Assembly (NCBI GenBank): GCA_965262665.1
Contig: CBDHFR010000004.1
Span: 3,162,001-3,226,000, forward strand
Length of the DNA: 64,000 nucleotides
DNA from: CBDBND01 sp965262665
GTDB taxonomy: Bacteria > Pseudomonadota > Alphaproteobacteria > Rhodospirillales > Rhodospirillaceae
Reading direction: 5' to 3'
A model generated the notes under the pieces. That model worked only from the letters and a program-made list of their open reading frames with translations, ran no database searches and was not told the origin of the DNA. Shown here in pieces: positions 55,585 to 63,745 of this stretch. How positions within the stretch are numbered: the first letter of the stretch is position 1; the number at the start of each line of letters is the position of its first letter. The position numbers were made by a program, and so were the translations under genes.

Positions 55585-56802
55585 GTGCGCCTTCCGTTCT
55601 ACTATGGTTGGGTCGTCGTGGCCTGCATGTTTCTGCTGTTGGGCACGGCCCATGGCCTGACGCTGGCCGGCATCCCCGTTTTTGACGAACTCATCCTCGG
55701 TGAGCTCGGTATATCGACGGGCGCTCTAAAGTTTCGCGATTTCATTACCGTCATGTGTGCCGGTCTATCCGGTCCCTTAATCGGATACGCGGCTGATCGG
55801 TTCGGACCACGGCTGGTCACGTTCGTCGGGTTGGCTTGCCTGAGCACGGCTCTTTTCTTGTATTCCCAGATTACGAGCGTGGTTCACGTATACCTGATCC
55901 ATATCGTTATGGGACTCAGTTTCTCAGCCACGAACATCATCGTCATTGTCGTTCTATTGTCGAACTGGTTCATCGATAAACGGGGCATCGCGCTTGGGTT
56001 CGCCCTGGCGGGTACAAGTTTTGGCAGCGCGTTCTTTCCCCTTCTTACGGCCAATCTTCTCAATCAGATGGACTGGCGCGCCGCGTTTCAGATTTTGGCG
56101 AGTCTGCCTGTGCTTTTGATCCCGGTACTTATTATTTTAGTGAGGGAACGACCCTCAGAACTGACGCTTGAACCCTTAGGCAAACCGCCAGAGAATCCAG
56201 CTAGCCCAGAGGACAATACAATCGACATGAGCGTCGTCTGGGCGCAAGTGCGGAGTTTGAATTTTGCCCTTTTAGCAGCCGCCGCAGCGCTGATCTTCTA
56301 CACGGCCAATGCCTTTATCCAACACACATTCTTGTATCTAAGGGATCGCGGTTTTGATCCGAGCGACGCGGCAGCAGGTATTAGTCTTATTTTCCTTGCC
56401 GGCCTCGTGGGCAAAATTCTCTCCGGTTTTCTGGTCGAGAAATTGAGCGTCAAGAACACCTGGATCGGCTTCCAATCCCTGATGTTTTTTGGAGCCATGG
56501 TCATCGTGCTTTTTCAAGCCGATGGGGCACGGATGGGACTGTTTTGCATTGGGTTGGGGTGGGGCGGCGCGTATTCACTGACCCAGCTTTCCATCTCAAA
56601 CATGTTTCCCGCTCAAGTGCTGGGAAGATTGATGGGGCTTTTTGTCATTATCGAGGCCGTCGGCAGCGGATGCGGGAGTTGGCTCACCGGCGTCCTGTTT
56701 GATGTTCGGGGATCCTATAATGTGTCGTTTATCATTGCTGCGAGTTTCATGGTGATCGCCATGGGCTGCACCAGGTACGTGTCTGAGAAGGTCCGCAAAT
56801 AA
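55585..56802 (+). CDS. MFS transporter, monocarboxylate/oxalate-formate type
   Basis: The 405-residue protein has 12 predicted helices (FYYGWVVVACMFLLLGTAHG first), the motif A GYAADRFGPRLVTFVGLACL and a central charged loop (VRERPSELTLEPLGKPPENP). The opening Y-Y-G-W-V-V is typical of the MFS_1 group near oxalate/formate antiporters. Start GTG 55585 is the best in-frame codon. GGGAGGGG lies about 20 bp upstream, so a rarer start nearer to it is possible. It probably moves the substrate of the preceding TonB receptor across the inner membrane. Confidence 0.87.
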   Translation: MRLPFYYGWVVVACMFLLLGTAHGLTLAGIPVFDELILGELGISTGALKFRDFITVMCAGLSGPLIGYAADRFGPRLVTFVGLACLSTALFLYSQITSVVHVYLIHIVMGLSFSATNIIVIVVLLSNWFIDKRGIALGFALAGTSFGSAFFPLLTANLLNQMDWRAAFQILASLPVLLIPVLIILVRERPSELTLEPLGKPPENPASPEDNTIDMSVVWAQVRSLNFALLAAAAALIFYTANAFIQHTFLYLRDRGFDPSDAAAGISLIFLAGLVGKILSGFLVEKLSVKNTWIGFQSLMFFGAMVIVLFQADGARMGLFCIGLGWGGAYSLTQLSISNMFPAQVLGRLMGLFVIIEAVGSGCGSWLTGVLFDVRGSYNVSFIIAASFMVIAMGCTRYVSEKVRK

Positions 56803-56872
56803 ATCTGAAAATGTTCTATGACTAACGCGCTCATGCCGAGCGGGCGCCATAGAGCCTTACGATAAGTCTTGT

Positions 56873-57362
56873 GTCCGTCGTCAAAACATTTGGGACAAAT
56901 GAGCGTGTTTTCTAACGGAGGATTTGGCTCATCTTGGTTGGCAGTTAAGCCGCCTGGCGTTGATGGTTCAAGCGGCGGTTTTGGCTGGTGAGTTTTTGGT
57001 TTTTTGTCTCCTTTCGATGATTGCGGTGTCTCGCCCGAAGGAGGCGTCAGCGGGGGTGACGGTGCCGATACTCTCATGGTAGCGGTGGTTATTGTAGTGA
57101 TCGACGCAGGCGCCGATCTGGTTTTCCAGATCACCCGGCAGGAAGTAGTTCTTAAGCAGGATGCGGTGCTTCAGCGTTTGATGCCAGCGCTCGATCTTGC
57201 CTTGGGTCTGGGGGTGATGAGGTGCGCCGCGAACATGGTCTATTTTCTGATCCTCCAACCATTCAGCCAGATCGCCGGAGACATAAGATGAGCCGTTGTC
57301 TGAGAGCAGCCTCGGCTTGTGGACGACTTTGGTCTGATCGCAGCCTGATGCTTTCAGTGCTA
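56873..57362 (-). mobile_element. IS3-family transposase remnant (orfB 3' part)
   Basis: The minus-strand frame ending at 56968 encodes the end of an integrase-core transposase: HKPRLLSDNGSSYVSGDLAE (second Asp), GAPHHPQTQGKIERWHQTLK (catalytic Glu) and DHYNNHRYHESIGTVTPADA. Coding begins abruptly at 57362, where the second IS630-type element has inserted at a TA, so the N-terminal half is missing. The lower boundary at about 56873 is estimated from sequence that looks like an IS end and is uncertain. Confidence 0.7.
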
Positions 57363-57660
57363 GAGCGGTTTGACTGAATTGTGAATCGAAGGGGATTCCC
57401 AAGCGTCCCACTCCATGATTCTATATCCCGAGGCGATTTGGGAGTCAGACATGGGGCATTGTTACGGGAATGATCTTCGGCGGCGGGTCGTCGAGGCGGT
57501 CACTGGGGGTCTGTCTGCACGGGGGGCCGCGGCGCGTTTTCGTGTCGCGCCAGCGACGGCGATCCACTGGCGCCGGCGCTGGCGCGAGACGGGATCGATC
57601 GAGCCCGACCGCCAGGGCCAACCGCTGAGTGAGGTGATCCATTGGCTGCATCGGCGCACT
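57363..57660 (+). mobile_element. Second IS630-type element, 5' fragment
   Basis: The left end starts after TA 57361-57362 with GAGCGGTTTGACTGAA. The ORF from ATG 57451 encodes the helix-turn-helix start of an IS630-type transposase: MGHCYGNDLRRRVVEAVTGG, LSARGAAARFRVAPATAIHW, RRWRETGSIEPDRQGQP. The family sequence then stops and a short unrelated tail runs to 57693. The missing 3' part resembles the fragment at 51183-51519. Confidence 0.65.
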
Positions 57661-57770
57661 TCACCCGCCGACCGGTTGAATCACGGACTCTAGGAACGGG
57701 TTCCGGATTCCCGGGGCCACGCCCGTTCGATTGCCATGCCGCGAGGGCTTTGTCCCGCTTACATCGGAAG

Positions 57771-57809
57771 TTGCCACGGCGCATACGTTCTTGTTATATT
57801 CAGATATAA
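57771..57809 (+). promoter_or_regulatory. Candidate mazEF promoter and operator palindrome
   Basis: TTGCCA (57771-57776) and TATATT (57795-57800) are 18 bp apart. The -10 box overlaps a perfect palindrome TTATAT-TCAG-ATATAA (57794-57809), placed 20 bp before ATG 57830. MazE-type antitoxins bind palindromes in their own promoters, so this is a likely autoregulatory site. Confidence 0.5.
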
Positions 57810-57829
57810 TCTTGAAGGTGGAGGCGCAC

Positions 57830-58087
57830 ATGCACACCACAAACCTGCGCAAAGTCGGCGGCTCGGTCATGCTTGCGGTACCCCCGCCGCTCCTGGATCT
57901 CCTGAAGCTCCAGGCAGGCGCCAGGGTAGATATCGGCGTCGAGGACGGCCGCTTGATTGTCGCTCCCAAGACCCGCCCGAGCTACTCGCTCGAAGAATTG
58001 CTGGCGCAGTGCGACGAAACCGCCCCTGCCGACCACCACGACCGCGCATGGCTCGAAGCCAGGCCTGTCGGCAACGAACTGCTGTAA
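57830..58087 (+). CDS. mazE: MazE-type antitoxin (AbrB fold)
   Basis: The 85-residue protein starts at ATG 57830 with GGTGGAGG just upstream; the longer frame has no such site. The AbrB-type N-terminus is clear: TTNLRKVGGSVMLAVPPPLL, then LKLQAGARVDIGVEDGRLIV. The C-terminal tail (LEELLAQCDETAPADHHDRA, ending ARPVGNELL) is the typical toxin-neutralising extension. Its stop overlaps the mazF start in TAATG. The module lies between IS fragments, so it may stabilise this region. Confidence 0.88.
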   Translation: MHTTNLRKVGGSVMLAVPPPLLDLLKLQAGARVDIGVEDGRLIVAPKTRPSYSLEELLAQCDETAPADHHDRAWLEARPVGNELL

Positions 58088-58416
58088 TGCAACGGGGCGA
58101 GATCTGGCTCGTCAGCCTCGACCCCACGGCCGGGCATGAACAATGGGGAACCCGGCCGGTTGTGATCGTATCCCCAGCACCCTTCAACGAACTGACCGGC
58201 ACACCGGTCGTCCTTCCCATCACTACGGGTGGAAACTTCGCCCGCCGACGCGGCTTCGCGGCTTCGCTCGACGGCGCGGGCACCCGAACGATCGGCGTGA
58301 TCCGTTGCGACCAGCCGCGCACCCTCGATCTCGCCGCCCGGAACGGGAAACGCCTCGAAACCGTTCCCGAGCCCATGGACGAAGTACTCGCCCGCCTCGC
58401 CGCGATCCTGGCATAG
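58087..58416 (+). CDS. mazF: MazF/PemK-type endoribonuclease toxin
   Basis: The 109-residue toxin from ATG 58087 shows the PemK fold: MQRGEIWLVSLDPTAGHEQW, GTRPVVIVSPAPFNELTGTP, VVLPITTGGNFARRRGFAAS, GVIRCDQPRTLDLAARNGKR and the last helix MDEVLARLAAIL. Such toxins cut mRNA at short motifs. Translation is coupled to mazE. All core residues I would expect look intact. Confidence 0.9.
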   Translation: MQRGEIWLVSLDPTAGHEQWGTRPVVIVSPAPFNELTGTPVVLPITTGGNFARRRGFAASLDGAGTRTIGVIRCDQPRTLDLAARNGKRLETVPEPMDEVLARLAAILA

Positions 58417-58474
58417 ACTGCCGGCATGGGTTCGATCATGGTGCCAGAGCTACGATCCGGTTCGGCGGGTTTCG

Positions 58475-58762
58475 ATGGTCGGTGACGAAGAGCTCAGGGC
58501 GAAGCTCGCCAAGGTGGAGGCGCTGTTCCGGGGCGCCGCCGGTCCGGGAGAGCGGGCCGCCGCCGCAGCCGCGATGGACCGGCTGCAGGGCCGCCTGGGC
58601 GGCCCGGACGGGGATCCCGAACCGGAGGTCGAGCTGAAGTTCTCGCTGCCCGACATGTGGTCGGTCAGGCTGTTCATCGCGGTCTGCCGCAAGCACGGTG
58701 TGCATCCTTACCGCCATCCGAAACGTCGCGTGAGTGTCTTGGAGGACATCCGCTCTAGATAA
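58475..58762 (+). CDS. Conserved hypothetical protein, probably 3'-truncated
   Basis: The 95-residue ORF begins GDEELRAKLAKVEALFRGAA and contains PEVELKFSLPDMWSVRLFIA, VCRKHGVHPYRHPKRR. This pattern is like small DUF2786-type proteins of alphaproteobacteria, which are longer. After YRHPKRR the sequence changes to VSVLEDIRSR, which is the reverse strand of an AbiEi-like gene fragment. The gene therefore appears cut near 58720. Confidence 0.45.
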   Translation: MVGDEELRAKLAKVEALFRGAAGPGERAAAAAAMDRLQGRLGGPDGDPEPEVELKFSLPDMWSVRLFIAVCRKHGVHPYRHPKRRVSVLEDIRSR

Positions 58763-58998
58763 CTGGTCGCCTTGTGCCAGTCGATGCGGTGGCAAGTCGT
58801 CGCCAGGATGGTCGCCGCTTCCCCTTCGCCGCCGGCGAGATCTGGCCGGTCGATGCAGTCGACGACGGTCTTTTCACGGCCGGACAGGCGCCGCGTCCAG
58901 TAACCGTGCCACATCGGCGCCTGGACCGCGCCCGGAACCCCGATATAGAACCGGACACGGGAGTTGGACACCCACTTCCTCGTCAGACGCTTTGCCAA
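58708..58998 (-). pseudogene. AbiEi-type (type IV) antitoxin fragment
   Basis: The 96-residue minus-strand frame contains RVRFYIGVPGAVQAPMWHGY, LSGREKTVVDCIDRPDLAGG and DWHKATSYLERMSSKTLTRR. These match the middle of type IV toxin-antitoxin AbiEi antitoxins as I know them (the D-R-E-K-T-x-x-D-C-x-D-R-P-x-L-A-G-G block). The N-terminal winged-helix part and the C-terminus are missing, and no AbiEii toxin is adjacent. It overlaps the end of the plus-strand hypothetical gene. Confidence 0.5.
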
Positions 58999-59024
58999 CA
59001 GGCTCGCCGAGGACGGATCTCATA

Positions 59025-59185
59025 CTGACGTTGCTCCCAAAATCCGGACCAGACGGTAAATTAAATACCGACCTGGAGGGACAGGATGACAAAGCAGACG
59101 AGGCGGCGGTTTTCGCCAGAATACAAGGAACAGTCGATTGCCCGGCCATTCGACCCGTTCCCGCAAGCGTCCCGGTCCGTGAAAG
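59025..59185 (+). mobile_element. IS3-family left-end remnant with orfA start
   Basis: The terminal sequence CTGACGTTGCTCCCAAAATC is followed by a good GGAGGG and ATG 59086 encoding MTKQTRRRFSPEYKEQSIAR, the standard beginning of an IS3 orfA. The gene is cut after about 33 codons by the ISAs1 element that begins at 59186. The same terminal 26 bp occur inverted at 49091-49116. Confidence 0.65.
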
Positions 59186-59273
59186 CAGGGCAATTGGGTG
59201 AACTTGAGGATGACAAGAGTGTAGAAGTCTGAATCGCTATTGATCCTTTTGATTCGCAAGAAGGATCCCAGAA

Positions 59274-60505
59274 ATGACGCGACGGTTTGGAACGGCGAAC
59301 GAGGCCTTTAATCAGATTGTTGATTTCCTGGAGCATTTCACCGATCTCGACGACCCGCGGCAACGCGCCACGGTCCTCTATCCCCTCGACGAAGTGTTGC
59401 TACTATGCCTTCTCGGCGTGCCCGCCGGCTGTGAGAGCTGGGTCGAGATCGCCAAGTACGGCGAGAGGAAACTGACGTTTCTGCGCCGTTTCCGGCCGTT
59501 CACGGATGGTACGCCCTCACACGATCAACGCGGTGACATCTTCGCAGCCCTTGATGCCGAACAGTTTCAGCACTGCTTCATCGCCTGGGCGGCATCGCTC
59601 ACCGGGCGCGGCGCGGACATCGTCGCCATCGACGGCAAGACGCTGCGGCGCTCCTATCAGGAAGGCGGCGCCAAAGCGCATCCACATGATCTCGGCGTGG
59701 AGCACACGTCAGAACCTGGTGCTTGGCCAAGCCAAGGTGGCTGATAAATCCAACGAGATCGTCGCTCTCCCGAAGCTGTTGGATCTGTTGACCATCAACG
59801 GCGCGACGGTGACCATCGACGCCATGGGCTGTCAGCGCAACATCGCCGCGAAGATCATCGACAAGGACGCCGACTATATCCTTGCCCTCAAGGGCAACCA
59901 GGGCAGCCTGCACGACGATACCAAGCTTTTCTTCATCGAACAGATAGCATGCGGCTTTGCCGATACGGTTGTCAGCCACCACCAGACAGTGGAGAAGAGC
60001 CACGGCCGCATCGAAACCCGGACCACCACGGCGACGAACGAAATCGCTTGGCTGAAGGAACGCCACCACTGGCCCGGGCCCGGGAGCATTGTTATGGTCG
60101 AAACCGTACGCGAGATCGGCATCCAACCCGGCGCCAAGGTCGAGCGCGAGACCCGCTTCTACATCCGCCTCCACCGCCGCCAAGGCCGATACTCTGAGCG
60201 CCGCCATCCGGGGCCATTGGAGCAGCGAGAACGGGCTGCACTGGGTCATGGACCTGCACTGGGTCATGGACCTGCACTGGGTCATGGACCTGCACTGGGT
60301 CATGGACCTGCACTGGGTCATGGACATGGTCTTCCGCGACGACGAGTGCCGGGTCCGAAAGAACACTGCCCCGGCCAACTTCGCGGTCGTCAAACACATG
60401 GCGAGCAACCTCTTGCGCCAAGCCCCGGGCAAGGACAGTCTGCGTGTAAAATGACGCATCGCCGCCTGGGATGACGACTTCCTCGCAAGCCTTATCTCAC
60501 GGTGA
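59274..60505 (+). pseudogene. ISAs1-family transposase, degenerate
   Basis: The N-terminal frame (MTRRFGTANEAFNQIVDFLE ... GADIVAIDGKTLRRSY, first Asp) runs to about 59690, then shifts to HMISAWSTRQNLVLGQAKVA ... ATVTIDAMGCQRNIAAKIID (second Asp) and ILALKGNQG. A second shift near 60170 leads to AAIRGHWSSENGLHWVMD (catalytic Glu region). An in-frame TGA at 60452 precedes the end RIAAWDDDFLASLISR. The L-H-W-V-M-D unit is present five times in a row. Confidence 0.8.
60236..60325 (+). repeat. 18-bp minisatellite, five perfect units, inside a transposase
   Basis: Five exact tandem units of CTGCACTGGGTCATGGAC. Each encodes LHWVMD in frame. The related element at 61163 has a single unit (SLHWVMDMVFRDDE), so the array is an expansion near the catalytic Glu region. 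Confidence 0.9.
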
Positions 60506-60537
60506 AACCATTCACCCGATTGCCCTGGGTCTGCTTA

Positions 60538-61383
60538 CAGGGCAATCGGGTGAAAAAGTGCGTGACAATGTGTTGATGTGCTGAATCTATCGAAGACCGC
60601 CGATTCGGTATGGGAGGTTATGATGGAGAGTTCGGGCGCATTCGCGGAAGCCGTTGTCTTTCTTGATCATTTTGAGGATCTTGCGGACCCTCGCCAACGG
60701 GGCAAGGTGGTCTATCCGCTTGATGAGGTGCTGCTGCTTTGCCTATTGGCGGTGCTGGCGGGCGCCGACAGCATTGTCGATATTGCCCGTTTCGGCGACA
60801 AGAAACGCGATCTTCTACACCGCTTCCGGCCGTTTTCCGATGGCACGCCGTCCCACGACCAACTGGGCACGATCCTTGCCATCCTGGATGCGCGGATGTT
60901 CCAACAGTGCTTCGTCGCCTGGGTTGCCACAATCACCGGTGTGCCGGGCGAGGTGATCGACGGTGAGCGAGGATATCGCCTGGCTCCAGCAGCGCCATGG
61001 CTGGCCGGGGCTGGCCGGGGCTGAAATCCGTCATCGCGGTCGAAAGCACGCGCGAGATCGGCGACAAGACCGAGCACGAGACCCGACTCTACATCTCATC
61101 GCTCGATCTCGCGGCGGCGCAACTAGGCCCAATTATCCGCTCCCACTGGGCGATAGAGAACAGCTTGCACTGGGTCATGGACATGGTCTTTCGCGATGAC
61201 GAATGCCGCCTGCGTACCGATCACGCCCCGGCCAACTTCACCACCATCAAGCACATGGCACAAAACCTCATACGACGAGACCCCGGCAAGGACTCCCTAA
61301 GACTCCGCCGAAAGGTCGCCGCCTGGGACGACGACTTCCGCGCAAGCCTCATCACACAATGATCCGTTCACCCGATTGCCCTG
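60538..61383 (+). mobile_element. ISAs1-family element with internal deletion (846 bp)
   Basis: The ends are CAGGGCAATCGGGTGA and TCACCCGATTGCCCTG. The transposase pseudogene (about 60620-61362) keeps the start (SGAFAEAVVFLDHFEDLADP ... TGVPGEVID) and the end (KSVIAVESTREIGDKTEHET ... AAWDDDFRASLITQ). The central part with the second Asp is gone. A 10-bp direct repeat GCTGGCCGGG at the junction shifts the frame. Sequence divergence shows it is a different subtype from the 59186 copy. It could be mobilised only in trans. Confidence 0.8.
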
Positions 61384-62329
61384 GTCTCGTGGGTCAGTTC
61401 CGTTGTGTTCTGCAATACCTGGGCTTTGGCGCGGTTTCCACCAGAGTGCCAGGAGGAGTTCTGGACCGACCGCCCCGATGCAGTGATCGCAACAGCCTTT
61501 GCGGGCGGCGGTAAATTAGAGAAAACCGATGGCGGCTACATCGTCAATGGCTATTGGAAGTTTTCCAGTGGAATCAATCACGCCGATGGCGTCATTGTCG
61601 CTGCCAGTGATCCCGACTATGAACATAAGCTGGGCCAAGTGCCGCCGTTTCGCCTCGCCTTTCTGCAACCGGCCGATTATGAGATTGAAGACGCGTGGCA
61701 TGCTGAAGGTTTGAAGGGGACCGGCAGCAACAACTTTCGCGTGACTGATCGCTTTATACCCGAGCACTACACTCTTTTATCTTCCACGGGCAATGGCGCT
61801 CCGCCCCCCGGAGCCGCGCTTCACGAGAGTTACATTTATACGGTGGAGTTCACGCCTTATTTCTTCACCCTCGTCGCTGGGCCGTTCTTGGGAACGGCGA
61901 GCGGTGCTCTTGAAGAGTATTGCGCCATAACCAAGAATCGAACCGGTCAAATGTTCGGTGAGTCCGTCGCGGAACAAGTACCCGTGCAGGTTAAGGTGGG
62001 GGAATCGGTCGCCGAAATAAATGCTGCCAATGCAGTTGTCGAGAACATGTGTGATTGGCTTCACGACATCGGTAATTCCGGAGAACCATTGCCGCCGACA
62101 GGAATGTTCGCCATCCGTCGCGACCTCGCCTTTGCCTGCCGTCTTTGTCTCAACGCAGCCACCAGGCTTGTCCGGCATGATGGGCGTGACCGGCCAAACC
62201 GGACACAATCCTGTGCAACGTCACTTTCGGGATTGCCGCACTATTTCGGCTCACGGCGGCATCCAATGGGAAGCCAGTATGGCGCCGACAGGACAAGTTA
62301 TGCTGGGGGTAGAGGCCGGGTCTCCGTAA
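61384..62329 (+). pseudogene. Flavin-dependent monooxygenase / acyl-CoA dehydrogenase-like gene, decapitated and frameshifted
   Basis: Coding similarity starts at the IS boundary with VVFCNTWALARFPPECQEEF, so about 110 N-terminal residues have been removed by the ISAs1 insertion. The frame continues GGYIVNGYWKFSSGINHADG, HAEGLKGTGSNNFRVTDRFI and SVAEQVPVQVKVGESVAEIN up to about 62165. There one extra base (T run 62168-62169) moves the C-terminus, GMMGVTGQTGHNPVQRHFRD ... EASMAPTGQ, into another frame that ends at 62329. It is a paralogue of the next gene. Confidence 0.75.
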
Positions 62330-62385
62330 TCGGCTCGAAAAGACGACAAGCGGTACAGACCGCTTATCTGGTAAGGTCCCTTGCT

Positions 62386-63711
62386 ATGGACGACACACGC
62401 GCCATCGTGCCTGCTCAGAACGACACCTACCAACATGTTCTCGCTGGAGCGACGGATCTACTGCCGGCACTCAAAGACCGGGCGGCCGGTGCAGCTGAAT
62501 TGCGCGATCTGCATCCCGAGACCATTGCCGATCTGAGACACGCCAATCTCTTCAGTGCCTTTTCGCCAGCCCGATACGGAGGATTAGAACTGCCGTGGTC
62601 GACTCTGGCTGATTTGACCAAGACCTTGGCCAGCGCGTGTGGATCCACCGCGTGGATTGTGACTGCATCGGCGGCCCATACCATTCTCCTTGGCCGCTTT
62701 GCCCAAGACGCACAAGACGACATCTTTGCCAATGGTCCTGAGATCGTCGTCTCCATGGCTCTGGCCGGTCGGGGTGAATTGACACCTATGAAGGACAGCT
62801 ACCGTCTTAAAGGCCGTTGGCAATTCACCAGCGGGATTTCCCACGCGGACTGGCTGATCGTCGGCGTCAAAACCGAACAGACAGACCCGAACGGCCGGCC
62901 GAAATTCTATTGGGTTGCTGTCGAACAAAAGAAGGTTCGCATTCATGACACTTGGCAGGCTGTGGGCCTACGAGGCACAGGCAGTCATGATGTGGAAGCG
63001 GATAACCTCATCATACCGGCACATCACGCCATGCTGAGCGATGCGTGCGACCAGGCAAATCCGCCGGGCGCGGCCTTGCACTCTAGCGATGTCTACCGGG
63101 TCGAGTATTTTCCCTATTTTAGAGCCTGCTTGATCGGTCCGATCCTCGGTGTCGCCAATGGAGCACTCTCGTCCTATGTTGAACAAACACGCTCCCGCGT
63201 CGGCAAAGTAGGTGGTGAAAGCGTGACTGAACAGATCCCTGTGCAGGTCAAGCTCAGTGAAAGCGCTGCTGAAATTCGTGCCGCTGAACTGATCGGCCGG
63301 CATCTCGTCGACACGCTCGCCGACCGTGCGCGCAATGGGGTTCTCGTTTTGCCGGCCGTCGATCGTGTGTCTCAGGGCAGGGATCTGGCGTTCATGGCCC
63401 GGCTTGGTGTCCAGGCCGTTGACCGGCTTGCCGGCATGATGGGTGCGTCGGGCTTGGGACAAGACAACCCGGTGCAACGCTTTTACGGCGATATCCGGGC
63501 GATGGCTGCACACGGCGCCTTACAGTGGGAGCAATCCCTATCGCCTTACGGAAAGTGGGTCTTTGGTGTGCCATCTGGCGATCCGGAAATCGACCGTGGT
63601 CGAGGCGAATCAGATTTCGAAGATATTTTTTTCTTAGAGCAGAGTAATAGACACTGTGATGGCTATTCTCTGAGAGAACCAATACCTAGAGTGTTTACCA
63701 AATTCGCCTAA
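62386..63711 (+). CDS. Flavin-dependent monooxygenase / acyl-CoA dehydrogenase-like (HsaA-type)
   Basis: From ATG 62386 the product has 441 residues. The layout is that of group D flavin monooxygenases related to acyl-CoA dehydrogenases: a helical start (ADLRHANLFSAFSPARYGGL), the substrate and flavin region LASACGSTAWIVTASAAHTI and LKGRWQFTSGISHADWLIVG, GLRGTGSHDVEADNLIIPAH, and a C-terminal helical bundle ending LGQDNPVQRFYGDIRAMAAH. Such enzymes hydroxylate aromatic rings with reduced flavin from a partner reductase. No reductase is in view. The last 30 residues after GVPSGDPE look atypical and may reflect a lost stop. The frame is open into the upstream pseudogene but that is accidental. 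Confidence 0.8.
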   Translation: MDDTRAIVPAQNDTYQHVLAGATDLLPALKDRAAGAAELRDLHPETIADLRHANLFSAFSPARYGGLELPWSTLADLTKTLASACGSTAWIVTASAAHTILLGRFAQDAQDDIFANGPEIVVSMALAGRGELTPMKDSYRLKGRWQFTSGISHADWLIVGVKTEQTDPNGRPKFYWVAVEQKKVRIHDTWQAVGLRGTGSHDVEADNLIIPAHHAMLSDACDQANPPGAALHSSDVYRVEYFPYFRACLIGPILGVANGALSSYVEQTRSRVGKVGGESVTEQIPVQVKLSESAAEIRAAELIGRHLVDTLADRARNGVLVLPAVDRVSQGRDLAFMARLGVQAVDRLAGMMGASGLGQDNPVQRFYGDIRAMAAHGALQWEQSLSPYGKWVFGVPSGDPEIDRGRGESDFEDIFFLEQSNRHCDGYSLREPIPRVFTKFA

Positions 63712-63745
63712 CAGTTTTTGCCCCTTGAACCTAAGAGGAGTTGTT

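Larger units (their letters stand above)
59186..60527 (+). mobile_element. ISAs1-family element, full length but inactivated (1342 bp)
   Basis: The ends are CAGGGCAATTGGGTGA on the left and TCACCCGATTGCCCTG on the right. It contains one transposase gene with two frameshifts, one stop and an expanded 18-bp repeat. It is directly followed after 10 bp by another ISAs1-type element. Confidence 0.85.

Noticed and set aside
61405..63711. A single 768-residue double-domain monooxygenase
   Set aside because: The first half is truncated by an IS and frameshifted before the second gene starts. The join encodes no conserved sequence and ATG 62386 is a normal family start.
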